A stretch of DNA of 32,559 nt from Aliiroseovarius crassostreae (GCF_001307765.1 NZ_LKBA01000011.1:1-32559); one strand, 5' to 3'; numbered from the stretch's first letter, positions 17,641-25,284 are shown. Notes: generated by a model from the sequence alone, not told the origin. Program-made: numbers and translations.

Positions 17641-17961
17641 ATGTTCAAACGTCTCGTAAGCTCGGCCCTGATCTTCGGAGCGGCCTCTCTGGCACCGCCG
17701 ATCCCGGCTGCACATGCCATGCCCAGCTGCGCGCCCAGACCTGATCTGGTTGAAAAGCTGTCCGGTCAATATAGGGAAGGGCTGGTTGGCGGTGGGTTGC
17801 AAAACCACAAAGAATTGCTGGAGGTCTGGTCCTCACCGGAAACCGGCAGTTTTACCATCCTCGTAACCCATGCAAATGGCGTAAGCTGCATTGTTGCCGC
17901 CGGACGCAACTGGCATGGGGGCACGCCTGAAAAGGCCAAGGTGCCTGATCTGGAGGGGTAA
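17641..17961 (+). CDS. Small secreted hypothetical protein
   Basis: The 106-residue product begins with a clear Sec signal peptide (MFKRLVSSALIFGAASLAPPIPAAHA, probable cleavage after AHA near residue 26). The mature part has two cysteines (SCAPRP and VSCIVAAG) that could form one disulphide, the pattern RPDLVEKLSGQYRE, and ETGSFTILVTHANGVSCIVAAG. Similar small periplasmic proteins of unknown function occur in Rhodobacterales. The start at 17641 is preferred because AAAGGA precedes it by about 7 bases and the signal peptide begins there; the upstream open frame is not signal-like. It is monocistronic and divergent from the HD hydrolase. Confidence 0.8.
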   Translation: MFKRLVSSALIFGAASLAPPIPAAHAMPSCAPRPDLVEKLSGQYREGLVGGGLQNHKELLEVWSSPETGSFTILVTHANGVSCIVAAGRNWHGGTPEKAKVPDLEG

Positions 17962-18013
17962 GGCCCTCAAATTCTGACCCTGGCCCCGGAACGCGCCCCT
18001 CGGCCAACAGGGG

Positions 18014-18979
18014 CTACTTGGTTTTGACGTCAAAATCGCCCGAGAACCGGTTCAGATAAGGTGCAATGCGCCGGTAATCGAGCGCATGGCGGACAAAGAT
18101 CCACAGCCATTTTCCAAATTCCGTCCCCGGTTTGGGGCGCTCCGGCATCGCCTTGGCCGCCTCGGGGAAGTGTTTGGCAAGATGGTCGTGAATAACCCGG
18201 ACATGTGTCGCCGAATAGATCCCGTTCACATCCCGCCACGGTTTGCGAGAACTGAGGAAATGGATGAAGCACGGATCAATAAAATGGGTCAGGAAGAAAT
18301 AGCGATGAAAACAGGGCCAGTTCCAGACCGGCGAAAGCTCGGCCCAGTCGCCATGAAGCGCGAGGTTCAACGCCCGCTGATCATGTTTGACGCGCGGCCC
18401 TTTCTCCCGGTTCTTGGTCCATTCAAAGCTTTTCTCTTCAATGCCCAGCTCAATGAATTTCGGCACATCAATCAGCAACACACCTGAATTGAAATAGGGG
18501 GCGACGCTTTTGTTGTTCGCCTTGAATTCCGCGGCAAGGCGATTGGGCGCGCGGTGCTGGTAATTGTCACGCACGGCGGCAACCGCGTGATCCCCGATAT
18601 CAAGCGCAATCAGCTTTTCGATATCGCCGCGCTGATAGATCATGTCGCTGTCGAGATAGAGAATGCGGTCGTAATCATCGGCCAGAAGCCGCGGGGCGAT
18701 GATCCGCAGGTAAGCGGCCAGGGTGATTTTTTTCGACGTGGCCAGCCCCTGCCAGCTTTCCGGAATTTCAATTTCCAGCAGCCGCAGGCCCAGTGTTTCA
18801 ATGATCGGGTGTTGCGGGAAATCGCCGCTATAAAGGATGCAGATGTCAAACTGGCGTTCCGGGAACGCATCCGAGATCTGCTGCGCCAGCAAAGTGGCAA
18901 AGGGAAAGTAATTGTCGTCGCAGCACATCAAAATGGTCTGGCGATGTTCGGCGGGACGATTGGCGGTAAACCCGGACAT
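18014..18979 (-). CDS. Family 8 glycosyltransferase, copy 1
   Basis: This is a cytoplasmic retaining glycosyltransferase of GT8 (LPS galactosyl/glucosyltransferase type), 321 residues. The N-terminal strand is ILMCCDDNYFPFA, the DxD metal and nucleotide-sugar motif is in RILYLDSDMIY, followed by PYFNSGVLLID and HDQRALNLAL, all standard for GT8. The C-terminal part is rich in aromatic residues (FGKWLWIFVRH) and may contact the membrane. The start follows GAAAGGAG. It is a tandem paralogue of the gene at 19107-20069, and each copy has its own similar promoter. The likely role is addition of a hexose to lipopolysaccharide or another surface glycan; donor and acceptor cannot be deduced. Confidence 0.88.
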   Translation of the reverse strand: MSGFTANRPAEHRQTILMCCDDNYFPFATLLAQQISDAFPERQFDICILYSGDFPQHPIIETLGLRLLEIEIPESWQGLATSKKITLAAYLRIIAPRLLADDYDRILYLDSDMIYQRGDIEKLIALDIGDHAVAAVRDNYQHRAPNRLAAEFKANNKSVAPYFNSGVLLIDVPKFIELGIEEKSFEWTKNREKGPRVKHDQRALNLALHGDWAELSPVWNWPCFHRYFFLTHFIDPCFIHFLSSRKPWRDVNGIYSATHVRVIHDHLAKHFPEAAKAMPERPKPGTEFGKWLWIFVRHALDYRRIAPYLNRFSGDFDVKTK

Positions 18980-19015
18980 TAAAATCTCCTTTCGCCCAGA
19001 GGGGCGTTACGCCCC

Positions 19016-19044
19016 GGCATCACACTTTCACGGTTGTGAGTCAA
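19016..19044 (-). promoter_or_regulatory. Predicted promoter of GT8 copy 1
   Basis: Reading on the minus strand, TTGACT (19044-19039) and GATGCC (19021-19016) are separated by 17 bp, about 35 bp before the gene start. The same arrangement with closely similar sequence precedes copy 2, so it was duplicated with the gene. The -10 box is far from consensus. Confidence 0.4.
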
Positions 19045-19106
19045 TGTGGCAAGCCGAGGGGCAGCAAGCCGGGTATTGTCAGGGGGATGACCAACCCGGC
19101 GCGGGG

Positions 19107-20069
19107 TTATTTTTTGATGTCGAAATCCCCGTCGAAGCGGTTGAAATAAGGGGCGATGCGCCGCAGGTCCCACACCTGCCGGATGAAGATCCACAACCAT
19201 TTGCCAAGGGCTGTTTCCGGTTTTGGGCGGGCAGGCATCGCCTTGGCCAGGTCCGGGAAATGCGTGCTCAGATGCTCATGGACAATACGCACATGTTCCT
19301 TGGAATACAGGCCTGTCTTGTCTTTCCATGGTTTGCGCCTGCTGAGGAAGTGGAAAAAGCAGGGGTCCAGGAAATGGGTCAGGAAGTAGGTGCGGTGAAT
19401 GCAGGGCCAGTTCCAGACCGGCGAAAGCTCGGCCCAGTTGTTGTAAAGGGCGAGGTTCAGCGCACTTTGGTCATGTTTGAACCGGAGGTCTTCATTTTCT
19501 GTTGCCGCGAATTTGAATGCTGTTGTGTCAATGTCTTGAGAAACGTATCGCAGAGTATCAATCAACAAAACACCAGCGTTTAGATATCGAGTAGGTGCGA
19601 GGCCCGCAGCCTTGAACTCGCGCATAGGTTTCTGCAAGTTGCGATGTTGGAAACTGTCTCTTACCGCAGCTACTGGATAATCTCCTATATCGGCTGACAA
19701 CAATGCCTGAATATCACCTTTTGCATAGTAGATATCGCTATCGAGATACAAGATGCGGTCATAGTCGTCCGCCAATGCCCGAGGACCCGCAATACGCAGG
19801 TAAGATGCTAAAGTGATTTTTTTGGATGTTGCCAACCCCTGCCAGGCCTCGGGGATCGGGAACTGCACAAGGCGCAGATCCAGCTGCTTGATGATCGGGT
19901 GTTCGGGAAAGGTGCCGATGTATAGAATGCAGATGTCGAAATTGCGCTCGGGATAGGCTTTTGCGATCTGGCTTGCGAGCAATGTGGCAAAGGGAAAGTA
20001 ATTGTCGTCACAGCACATCAGGATTGTGTGACGATGATTTGCCGCGCGATTGGCCGTGATCTCGGTCAT
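19107..20069 (-). CDS. Family 8 glycosyltransferase, copy 2
   Basis: The 320-residue GT8 protein is closely similar to copy 1 along its whole length: ILMCCDDNYFPFA, LATSKKITLA, RILYLDSDIYY (DxD), RYLNAGVLLID, KHDQSALNLAL, and a nearly identical WAELSPVWNWPC segment. The middle third (about 19500-19740) has clearly lower GC (about 45%) than its flanks and diverges most from copy 1, as if a segment had been exchanged with a foreign homologue or had evolved faster around the acceptor site. The start at 20069 is chosen because homology with copy 1 begins there; the open frame extends to 20132 without similarity. Confidence 0.88.
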   Translation of the reverse strand: MTEITANRAANHRHTILMCCDDNYFPFATLLASQIAKAYPERNFDICILYIGTFPEHPIIKQLDLRLVQFPIPEAWQGLATSKKITLASYLRIAGPRALADDYDRILYLDSDIYYAKGDIQALLSADIGDYPVAAVRDSFQHRNLQKPMREFKAAGLAPTRYLNAGVLLIDTLRYVSQDIDTTAFKFAATENEDLRFKHDQSALNLALYNNWAELSPVWNWPCIHRTYFLTHFLDPCFFHFLSRRKPWKDKTGLYSKEHVRIVHEHLSTHFPDLAKAMPARPKPETALGKWLWIFIRQVWDLRRIAPYFNRFDGDFDIKK

Positions 20070-20103
20070 TTTTAGCTCACATTTATGAAATAGAGGTAGC
20101 GAC

Positions 20104-20132
20104 GCCATCCCATTTTCACCGCGTTGTGTCAA
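20104..20132 (-). promoter_or_regulatory. Predicted promoter of GT8 copy 2
   Basis: On the minus strand TTGACA (20132-20127) and GATGGC (20109-20104) are 17 bp apart, about 35 bp upstream of the gene. The stretch from CACATTGAC to GTGAA matches the copy 1 promoter almost base for base. The exact -35 consensus here strengthens both calls. Confidence 0.45.
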
Positions 20133-20218
20133 TGTGAACGCCGGAAGTGCCGGTGTTTTGTTGCCACTTGGCTGATAAGTTGGTAGGCCGACCCAAACAC
20201 TGTTACCGGAGATAGCCC

Positions 20219-21604
20219 GTGACCCAGGATTATATTGTAAAAGACATCAAGCTGGCAGAGTTCGGCCGCAAGGAACTCGATATTGCCGAAACCGAAATGC
20301 CAGGCCTGATGGCACTGCGTGAAGAGTATGGCGAGGCAAAGCCTCTGGCGGGGGCCCGCATCGTTGGGTCGCTCCACATGACCATTCAGACAGCGGTTCT
20401 GATTGAAACACTGGTGGCGCTGGGGGCGGATGTGCGCTGGGCGTCGTGCAACATCTTCTCGACCCAGGACCACGCTGCGGCCGCAATCGCCGCTGGTGGC
20501 ACGCCGGTCTTTGCAATCAAAGGCCAGTCGCTGGAAGAGCATTGGGATTACCTGGATCGCTCGTTCATGTTCCCCGAAGGGCCGAACATGATCCTTGATG
20601 ATGGTGGCGACGCCACCCTTTATGTCCTGTTGGGGGCACGTGCCGAAGCCGGTGAGGATCTGGGTGTGCCCGGGTCGGAAGAGGAAGAGGTGATCCACAA
20701 GCAGATTGCCAAACGCATGAAGGAAAGCCCGGGCTGGTTCACCAAAACCCGCGATGCAATCAAAGGCGTGTCGGAAGAGACCACAACCGGGGTTCACCGC
20801 CTGTATGATCTGGTGAAACAGGGCCAGCTGCCCTTCCCGGCGATCAACGTGAACGACTCGGTCACCAAGTCGAAATTCGACAACAAATATGGCTGTAAGG
20901 AATCGCTGGTCGACGGGATCCGCCGGGCCACCGACACAATGATGGCCGGCAAAGTGGCCGTTGTCTGTGGTTACGGTGATGTTGGCAAAGGCTCTGCCGC
21001 ATCGCTGCGCGGCGCCGGCGCCCGTGTGAAAGTGACAGAGATAGACCCGATCTGTGCGCTTCAGGCGGCGATGGATGGGTTTGAAGTTATTGAGCTGGAA
21101 GACGCCGTGTCCTCGGCTGATGTGTTCATCACCACCACCGGCAACAAGGACATCATCCGCATCGAGCATATGCGTGCGATGAAGGACATGGCCATTGTCG
21201 GCAATATCGGCCATTTCGATAACGAAATTCAGGTGGCCGCGCTGAAGAACCACAAATGGACCAATATCAAGGACCAGGTGGATATGATCGAGATGCCTTC
21301 GGGCAACCGCATTATCCTGCTGTCCGAAGGTCGTCTGCTGAACCTCGGCAATGCCACCGGCCACCCGTCCTTCGTGATGTCGGCATCCTTCACCAACCAG
21401 GTTCTGGCGCAGATCGAGCTGTGGACCAAAGGCGATGAGTATAACAATGATGTCTACATCCTGCCCAAGCATCTGGACGAGAAAGTGGCCAAGCTGCACC
21501 TCGACCGGATCGGTGTGAAGCTGTCGAAACTGTCGAAAGAACAAGCGGATTATATCGGCGTCACCGTCGACGGCCCGTTCAAGCCGGAACACTACCGCTA
21601 TTGA
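20219..21604 (+). CDS. ahcY: S-adenosyl-L-homocysteine hydrolase
   Basis: AhcY is a cytoplasmic NAD+-dependent enzyme that splits S-adenosylhomocysteine into adenosine and homocysteine in the activated methyl cycle. The 461-residue protein shows the substrate-site segments [13 protein letters not shown] and [16 protein letters not shown] with the catalytic Lys217 and Asp221, and the NAD-binding GYGDVGKG at 251-258. It ends with the conserved KPEHYRY. The start is GTG, preceded by CCGGAG at a suitable distance. In Rhodobacter capsulatus ahcY follows senC-regA-hvrA; here it lies about 18 kb from regA and no hvrA is seen in the window. A strong terminator follows. Confidence 0.97.
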   Translation: MTQDYIVKDIKLAEFGRKELDIAETEMPGLMALREEYGEAKPLAGARIVGSLHMTIQTAVLIETLVALGADVRWASCNIFSTQDHAAAAIAAGGTPVFAIKGQSLEEHWDYLDRSFMFPEGPNMILDDGGDATLYVLLGARAEAGEDLGVPGSEEEEVIHKQIAKRMKESPGWFTKTRDAIKGVSEETTTGVHRLYDLVKQGQLPFPAINVNDSVTKSKFDNKYGCKESLVDGIRRATDTMMAGKVAVVCGYGDVGKGSAASLRGAGARVKVTEIDPICALQAAMDGFEVIELEDAVSSADVFITTTGNKDIIRIEHMRAMKDMAIVGNIGHFDNEIQVAALKNHKWTNIKDQVDMIEMPSGNRIILLSEGRLLNLGNATGHPSFVMSASFTNQVLAQIELWTKGDEYNNDVYILPKHLDEKVAKLHLDRIGVKLSKLSKEQADYIGVTVDGPFKPEHYRY

Positions 21605-21627
21605 TCACGTCGCCGTTTTAGAACGGA

Positions 21628-21660
21628 AAAGCGCCGCCCCAAGGGGCGGCGCTTTGCTTT
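21628..21660 (+). terminator. Rho-independent terminator after ahcY
   Basis: A perfect 13-bp stem, AAAGCGCCGCCCC / GGGGCGGCGCTTT (21628-21640 and 21643-21655), has a two-base loop and is followed by a short T-rich tail. It sits 23 bp after the ahcY stop. Confidence 0.88.
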
Positions 21661-21735
21661 TTGGGTTTATGTGAGGGGCTTTGCCCCTCGCCTCTTTGAG
21701 GCTCACCCCAAGGTATTTTTCAGCAAGAAAAAAGG
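21661..21735. repeat. Palindromic intergenic repeat between ahcY and trpB
   Basis: Two adjacent hairpins, GAGGGGC-TTT-GCCCCTC (21673-21689) and GCCTC-TTT-GAGGC (21690-21702), are followed by CACCCCAAGGTATTTTTCAG. From memory, hairpin arrays followed by a CCCC-A-GTATTTTT motif recur in many intergenic regions of Rhodobacterales genomes. Only this one copy is visible here. It may also act as the trpB terminator on the minus strand. Confidence 0.5.
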
Positions 21736-21749
21736 GATGAGCCGGGGCT

Positions 21750-22955
21750 TTACCGATTATCGCCAAAGCCGAAGGTTTCGGTGACATAATCAATGTCCTT
21801 GTCGCCGCGACCCGACAGGTTGATCAGGATGGATTTCCCCGGGTTCTTGGGGGCTTCGCGCATGGCAAAGGCCACGGCATGGGCGCTTTCCAGGGCGGGA
21901 ATGATACCTTCGTGGCGCGACAGGGCGTAGAAGGCGTTCAGTGCTTCCTTATCGTCAGCGGCGGTGTAGTTGGCCTTGCCGGTGCGGTAGAGGTGTGCGT
22001 GCTCTGGGCCGACGCCGGGGTAATCCAGACCCGAGGCCACGGTGTGCACCGGGGCGGGCTCGCCGTTTTCATCCTTCAGCACCATGGTGCGGAAACCGTG
22101 AATGTCGCCGTCTTCGCCATAGGTGATGGTAGCGGCATGTTCGCCCAGTTTCGACGAGGTGCCCATCGGCTCCACGCCGTAAAGTGCCACGTCTTCGTCG
22201 TCGATGAAGCCCGAGAAAATACCCATCGCATTGGAGCCGCCACCGACGCAGGCGCCAACCATGTCGGGCAGGTCGCCCGTCAGTTCGAGGAATTGTTCGC
22301 GCGCTTCAATGCCAACCACATGCTGGAAATCGCGTACGATCAGGGGGAAGGGGTGCGGGCCAACCACGGAGCCGATGGCGAAGAGGGCGGTATCAGCTTG
22401 CGGCACATAGGCGTTGAAACAGCTGTCCACGGCCTCTTTCAGAGAACGCCCGCCAAAGCCCACCGGCACCACGTTGGCGCCCAAGAGCTTCATGCGGGTC
22501 ACGTTGGGGGCTTCTTTCTCGATATCAATCTCACCCATGTGGATTTCGCATTCCAGGCCGAAATAGGCCGCTGCGGTGGCGAGTGCCACGCCGTGCTGAC
22601 CTGCACCGGTTTCGGCCATAAGTTTGGTTTTGCCCATGAATTTGGCCAGCAGCCCTTCGCCCATGCAGTGGTTGAGCTTGTGCGCGCCGGTGTGGTTCAG
22701 GTCTTCGCGCTTGGCATAAATGCGCGCGCCGCCACACATGTCGGACAGGTTTTTCAGGTAGGACACCGGCGTCGGGCGCCCCTGAAAATGTTTACGGATA
22801 TGGCGAAGTTCGGCGACAAAGTCGGCGGACTTGGAAATGCGGTCATAAGCTTCGCGGATTTCCTTGAAATGCGGCTCAAGCGGCGGCGGCAACATGGCCC
22901 CCCCGTATTCGCCAAAGTAACCATCGCGGGTCGGGGTGGATTTCAGATAACCCAT
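21750..22955 (-). CDS. trpB: Tryptophan synthase beta chain-like PLP enzyme, stand-alone copy
   Basis: This is a PLP-dependent beta-replacement enzyme joining indole and serine to form tryptophan. The 401-residue protein has the PLP lysine in [10 protein letters not shown] (Lys93 from this start), the catalytic Glu in [12 protein letters not shown], the phosphate-binding [10 protein letters not shown] and NLSGRGDKD at the C-terminus. It differs from ordinary TrpB1 in several segments ([17 protein letters not shown] and [13 protein letters not shown]), and neither trpA nor trpF is adjacent. It may be the sole TrpB, or a second copy salvaging indole or working on another substrate. ATG 22955 is chosen, with AGGAG 10 bases upstream; an in-frame TTG at 22961 is an alternative. 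Confidence 0.85.
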   Translation of the reverse strand: MGYLKSTPTRDGYFGEYGGAMLPPPLEPHFKEIREAYDRISKSADFVAELRHIRKHFQGRPTPVSYLKNLSDMCGGARIYAKREDLNHTGAHKLNHCMGEGLLAKFMGKTKLMAETGAGQHGVALATAAAYFGLECEIHMGEIDIEKEAPNVTRMKLLGANVVPVGFGGRSLKEAVDSCFNAYVPQADTALFAIGSVVGPHPFPLIVRDFQHVVGIEAREQFLELTGDLPDMVGACVGGGSNAMGIFSGFIDDEDVALYGVEPMGTSSKLGEHAATITYGEDGDIHGFRTMVLKDENGEPAPVHTVASGLDYPGVGPEHAHLYRTGKANYTAADDKEALNAFYALSRHEGIIPALESAHAVAFAMREAPKNPGKSILINLSGRGDKDIDYVTETFGFGDNR

Positions 22956-23082
22956 GCGCAAGCATCTCCTGTCAGAATTCTGTATTTGCGGTCATTCGCG
23001 CTGATCAGACAGGGAAACGGCGTGAGGCTCAAGGCAAAAATTGCGACATATGAATGTGTGAAGTAATTTTATTACCGGACAA

Positions 23083-23112
23083 ATAAAAAGTGCGACCGGG
23101 CGGGCCGGTCGC
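23083..23112 (-). terminator. Rho-independent terminator after the BON-LysM gene
   Basis: The stem GCGACCGG / CCGGTCGC (23092-23099 and 23105-23112) is followed on the minus strand by ACTTTTTATTT. It lies just after the stop of the minus-strand LysM gene, as expected for its terminator. Confidence 0.85.
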
Positions 23113-23135
23113 GCGTTTCGAATCCAGAGGGCAAA

Positions 23136-23552
23136 TTACTGCGGGATACGCAGATTTTGGCCCGGATAGATCTTGTCAGGATGCGACAGCATCGGACGGT
23201 TGGCTTCGAAGATCTTTTGATAATGTGCGCCATTGCCAAGGGTCTTCTCGGCAATCGCCCAAAGCGTGTCCCCTTTTTCGACCGTGTGGAACACCGGCTC
23301 GTTCTCAAGCTCCGCTTCCACTTCGGCCACGCCTTCGACGTTTCCGACCGCCAGAATGACTTTTTCGCGGTCTTCCGCGCTCAGGGATTCACCGCCGGAT
23401 ACAGTGACTTTTTCGCCATCAAGTTTGATGTCGAGACCGGATGTGTCGATGCCCAGATCAGCCACTTCCTTGGTCAGGGTTTCCTCGGTTGACGTTTCGT
23501 CATCCCCGAACAGCGCTTTACCTGCGCCCTTCACAAAACTCCACAGGCCCAT
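23136..23552 (-). CDS. BON and LysM domain protein (Kbp/YgaU-like)
   Basis: The 138-residue product lacks a signal peptide. It has a short N-terminal segment (MGLWSFVKGAGKALFG), a BON domain at about 22-82 (DIKLDGEKVTVSGG...EGVAEVEAELE) and a C-terminal LysM domain at about 88-137 (FHTVEKGDTLWAIAEKTLGNG...IYPGQNLRIPQ). This architecture and length match Escherichia coli Kbp (YgaU), a cytoplasmic potassium-binding stress protein, so the LysM domain need not mean wall binding. The start at 23552 follows AAGGAGG; the frame is open further upstream but without homology. Monocistronic, with its own terminator. Confidence 0.9.
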   Translation of the reverse strand: MGLWSFVKGAGKALFGDDETSTEETLTKEVADLGIDTSGLDIKLDGEKVTVSGGESLSAEDREKVILAVGNVEGVAEVEAELENEPVFHTVEKGDTLWAIAEKTLGNGAHYQKIFEANRPMLSHPDKIYPGQNLRIPQ

Positions 23553-23713
23553 GTTTTCCTCCTTGAAATAACTGGCTTGGGGAAACCTGACTGAAATTCG
23601 CGCCAATTCATAGGGGGAACTGTCAAGCAATGTTTTCCTTTGTGTTGTCGTTTTTTCCGCATAAGGTTTGGGCGACGAGGCTAAGCTTTTTAACAACTAT
23701 TAGGAGCGCCATT

Positions 23714-24055
23714 ATGGGTAAGAGAGACGACCTGATTGCCAAATATGCAGAAGACCTGAAGGCAAAATGCGGCCTGACGCCGGATATGGACCTGCTGACC
23801 AAAGTAACAATCGGGTGTGGGCCGGCCATCTACAATGACGATGCATCAACCGTGGCTGCCACGCAGGAAAGCGAGTTGGAAACCGTCAAGAACAACTTCC
23901 TGATCAAAAAGCTGGGCCTGGCCGATGGTCCGCAGCTGATGGATGCCATCAATGCGGTGATTGACACCTATGGGCGTTCCGAGCGTAACAAGTACCGCGC
24001 CGTGGTTTATTACATGCTGGTCAAGCATTTCGGCAAAGAGTCGGTATACAACTGA
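23714..24055 (+). CDS. DUF2853 family protein
   Basis: This is a small soluble protein of 113 residues (MGKRDDLIAKYAEDL...), helical and with no signal peptide. Family-like stretches are KCGLTPDMDLLTKVTIGCGPAIYN and ERNKYRAVVYYMLVKHF. The family is conserved but has no known function. The start at 23714 has TTAGGAG upstream at a good distance; the open frame extends to 23630 but homology begins here. It is divergent from the BON-LysM gene, and a strong terminator follows the stop. Confidence 0.88.
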   Translation: MGKRDDLIAKYAEDLKAKCGLTPDMDLLTKVTIGCGPAIYNDDASTVAATQESELETVKNNFLIKKLGLADGPQLMDAINAVIDTYGRSERNKYRAVVYYMLVKHFGKESVYN

Positions 24056-24083
24056 TCGCCACTTCCCCAGCGGAAACATTCTG

Positions 24084-24117
24084 AAGCGCGACCTTGTTGG
24101 CAGGGTCGCGCTTTTTT
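24084..24117 (+). terminator. Rho-independent terminator after the DUF2853 gene
   Basis: The stem AAGCGCGACC / GGTCGCGCTT (24084-24093 and 24104-24113) is followed by a run of six T. It lies 28 bp after the stop. Confidence 0.9.
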
Positions 24118-24185
24118 GTGGCCAGAAGTTAACAATACCTTCCTGTAACGTATTGATTTTGATTTGTTTTGAGCGGGTTATTTCC

Positions 24186-24214
24186 TTGATGTTCTTGCCC
24201 GTTTCCCGCTAGAT
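24186..24214 (+). promoter_or_regulatory. Predicted promoter of a candidate small RNA
   Basis: TTGATG (24186-24191) and CTAGAT (24209-24214) are separated by 17 bp, close to the alphaproteobacterial CTTGAC-N17-CTATAT pattern. No gene follows on this strand before the T-tailed hairpins at 24291-24355, which suggests a short transcript starting near 24221. Confidence 0.45.
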
Positions 24215-24220
24215 GATACA

Positions 24221-24330
24221 CGAAGACCAGGACGGTCGGACCTCTTAGATTTTTGAACACGTGTGGTGCTGAGGGAGCACGTGGGGTGGAAGGAGAGGGT
24301 CCGACGGGTCGCGGTCCCTCTCCTTTTTTA
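24221..24330 (+). ncRNA. Candidate small RNA with alternative folds
   Basis: An approximately 110-nt stretch lies between a plausible promoter and an intrinsic terminator. It contains the hairpin GTGCT-GAGGG-AGCAC (24266-24280). Two long pairings compete: GTCGGACC (24235-24242) with GGTCCGAC (24298-24305), which would also join TCT to AGA, and the terminator stem AGGAGAGGG (24291-24299) with CCCTCTCCT (24316-24324) followed by T6. The two stems share bases 24298-24299 and overlap around the loop, so only one can form fully. No convincing open frame lies inside. I do not recognise a known family; 6S, SRP and tmRNA signatures are absent. Confidence 0.5.
24291..24330 (+). terminator. Rho-independent terminator of the candidate small RNA
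   Basis: A perfect 9-bp stem, AGGAGAGGG / CCCTCTCCT, with a 16-nt loop is followed by TTTTTT at 24324-24329. Confidence 0.8.
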
Positions 24331-24333
24331 TAG

Positions 24334-24356
24334 ACCGGCGGAGGCCGGTTTTTTTG
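24334..24356 (+). terminator. Second T-tailed hairpin, tandem with the preceding one
   Basis: ACCGGC (24334-24339) pairs with GCCGGT (24344-24349) around GGAG, followed by a run of seven T. It lies directly downstream of the first terminator and points the same way, acting as a back-up terminator. Confidence 0.7.
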
Positions 24357-24378
24357 TTTTGGTGGGGCAGAACAGCCC

Positions 24379-24828
24379 TCAGAATATGCCGAGGACAAAG
24401 CCCGCGACAGCGCATCCACCCGCAGCATATCCGCCATCAAGCCAGATCAGTGCCTTTGATCGATCCGAGAACATCACATTGTTCACGATCCATAGGGCAG
24501 CCATGAACAGCCCCAGCCCAAGACCTGTCACCAGACCCTTGCCCGCCCCCTCAATGCCCGCCATCGTAAAGACGTGGCGCATCATGCCTGCGACTAAAGT
24601 GTTTCGCCTTATTATTGTGTCTCAAGTTAATCTCGAAACGCTTTAGCAGCGCATGACAAAGGCGATGATGTAGGGTTTGGGGTCTTTTGCATTCAACGGG
24701 CGGCCATCTTCACCAATCGCCACACCGGATGCGCTCACCCAGGGTTTGGCCAGGGCCATATACCACAGGGCACCGAAAGCATAGGTCGCCACGGCCGCCA
24801 CCAGAACGGATAGACTTCCCATTTGCAT
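24379..24828 (-). pseudogene. DUF1761 family membrane protein, interrupted by a small palindromic element
   Basis: Two minus-strand pieces make one DUF1761 protein. The first (24828-24643) reads MGSLSVLVAAVATYAFGALWYMALAKPW...DPKPYIIAFVMRC, then a stop. The second (continuing to 24379) reads LVAGMMRHVFTMAG, then GKGLVTGLGLGLFMAALWIVNN and DGGYAAGGCAVAGFVLGIF, the usual C-terminal half with two or three membrane segments. Between them lies a 51-bp palindromic sequence (24595-24645) that brings the stop codon TAA. The intact protein would be about 133 residues with four membrane helices; function is unknown in the family. The start at 24828 or 24822 follows AGGAAGGA. Confidence 0.85.
24595..24645. 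repeat. 51-bp MITE-like palindromic element
   Basis: The ends TAAAGTGTTTCG (24595-24606) and CGAAACGCTTTA (24634-24645) are inverted repeats with a single mismatch, around a 27-bp AT-rich centre. The element interrupts the DUF1761 gene. Its right end in the minus-strand sense (TAAAGCGTTTCGA..TT.A.C.TGAGAC) recurs at 31537-31564. It encodes nothing. Target duplication is not clear. Confidence 0.75.
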
Positions 24829-24864
24829 TTCCTTCCTGTTTGCGTCGTGAAAGGAAGTATGGCC

Positions 24865-25284
24865 TCAGGGGGTCTCTCCGGCAAGTTCCAGCACGATGGC
24901 CCATTCCTCGGGTGTCACGGGCTGGACCGACAGGCGGGTGTTTTTGACCAGCACCATGTCAGACAGGCGCGGATCTTCCTTGCACATCGCCAGTGAGACG
25001 GGCCTGGGCAGGGTGCGCACCGCTTTGATGTCCACACATTCCCAGCGCGGATCATCCGTTGAGCTGTCGGGATGAGCCTCGGCGCAGACTTCAACAATCC
25101 CGACAATCACCTTGTCTTTCTGCGAATGGTAAAAGAACCCGAGATCCCCGATCTTCATGGTCCGCATGTGGTTGCGTGCCTGGTAATTGCGCACACCATC
25201 CCATTCTTCGCCCGCGTCCCCCTTGGCAAGCTGCTGGTCCCAACTCCAGGTCGAGACCTCGGATTTGAACAGCCAGTATTGCAT
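24865..25284 (-). CDS. EVE domain-containing protein
   Basis: The product is a small PUA-like fold protein of 139 residues with the family landmarks YWLFKSEVSTWSW at the start, EEWDGVRNYQARNHMR, GDLGFFYHSQ and WECVDIKAVR. EVE domains bind modified bases in nucleic acids; many stand-alone bacterial members are uncharacterised. The start at 25284 is the first residue of family homology and shares one base with the stop of the yciI gene (TGATG), so it is translationally coupled. It is the last gene of the tsaD-gpsA-yciI-EVE unit, a neighbourhood common in Rhodobacterales. Confidence 0.92.
   Translation of the reverse strand: MQYWLFKSEVSTWSWDQQLAKGDAGEEWDGVRNYQARNHMRTMKIGDLGFFYHSQKDKVIVGIVEVCAEAHPDSSTDDPRWECVDIKAVRTLPRPVSLAMCKEDPRLSDMVLVKNTRLSVQPVTPEEWAIVLELAGETP

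Noticed and set aside
20133-20218. SAH or SAM/SAH riboswitch in front of ahcY
   Set aside because: The leader is short and I could not find the conserved pairings of those classes.
20129-21592. Long minus-strand open frame opposite ahcY
   Set aside because: The plus-strand AhcY is full length with all catalytic motifs, and the opposite frame has no recognisable domain.
21879-23066. Long plus-strand open frame opposite trpB
   Set aside because: It is a shadow of the GC-rich trpB gene in another frame; the minus-strand protein has complete enzyme motifs.
22962-23082. AT-rich palindrome-like stretch before trpB as an Lrp or TrpI operator
   Set aside because: The dyad around ACATATGAATGTGT is weak and no regulator gene lies near; not enough to call.
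24140-24180. FNR-type box in the TTGATTTTGATTTG stretch
   Set aside because: The second half deviates from ATCAA at three positions, so it is just AT-rich DNA.
24213-24248. Tiny open frame MIHEDQDGRTS as a leader peptide before the hairpins
   Set aside because: Its ATG overlaps the predicted -10 box, it has no ribosome-binding site, it has no run of regulatory codons, and no biosynthetic gene follows.
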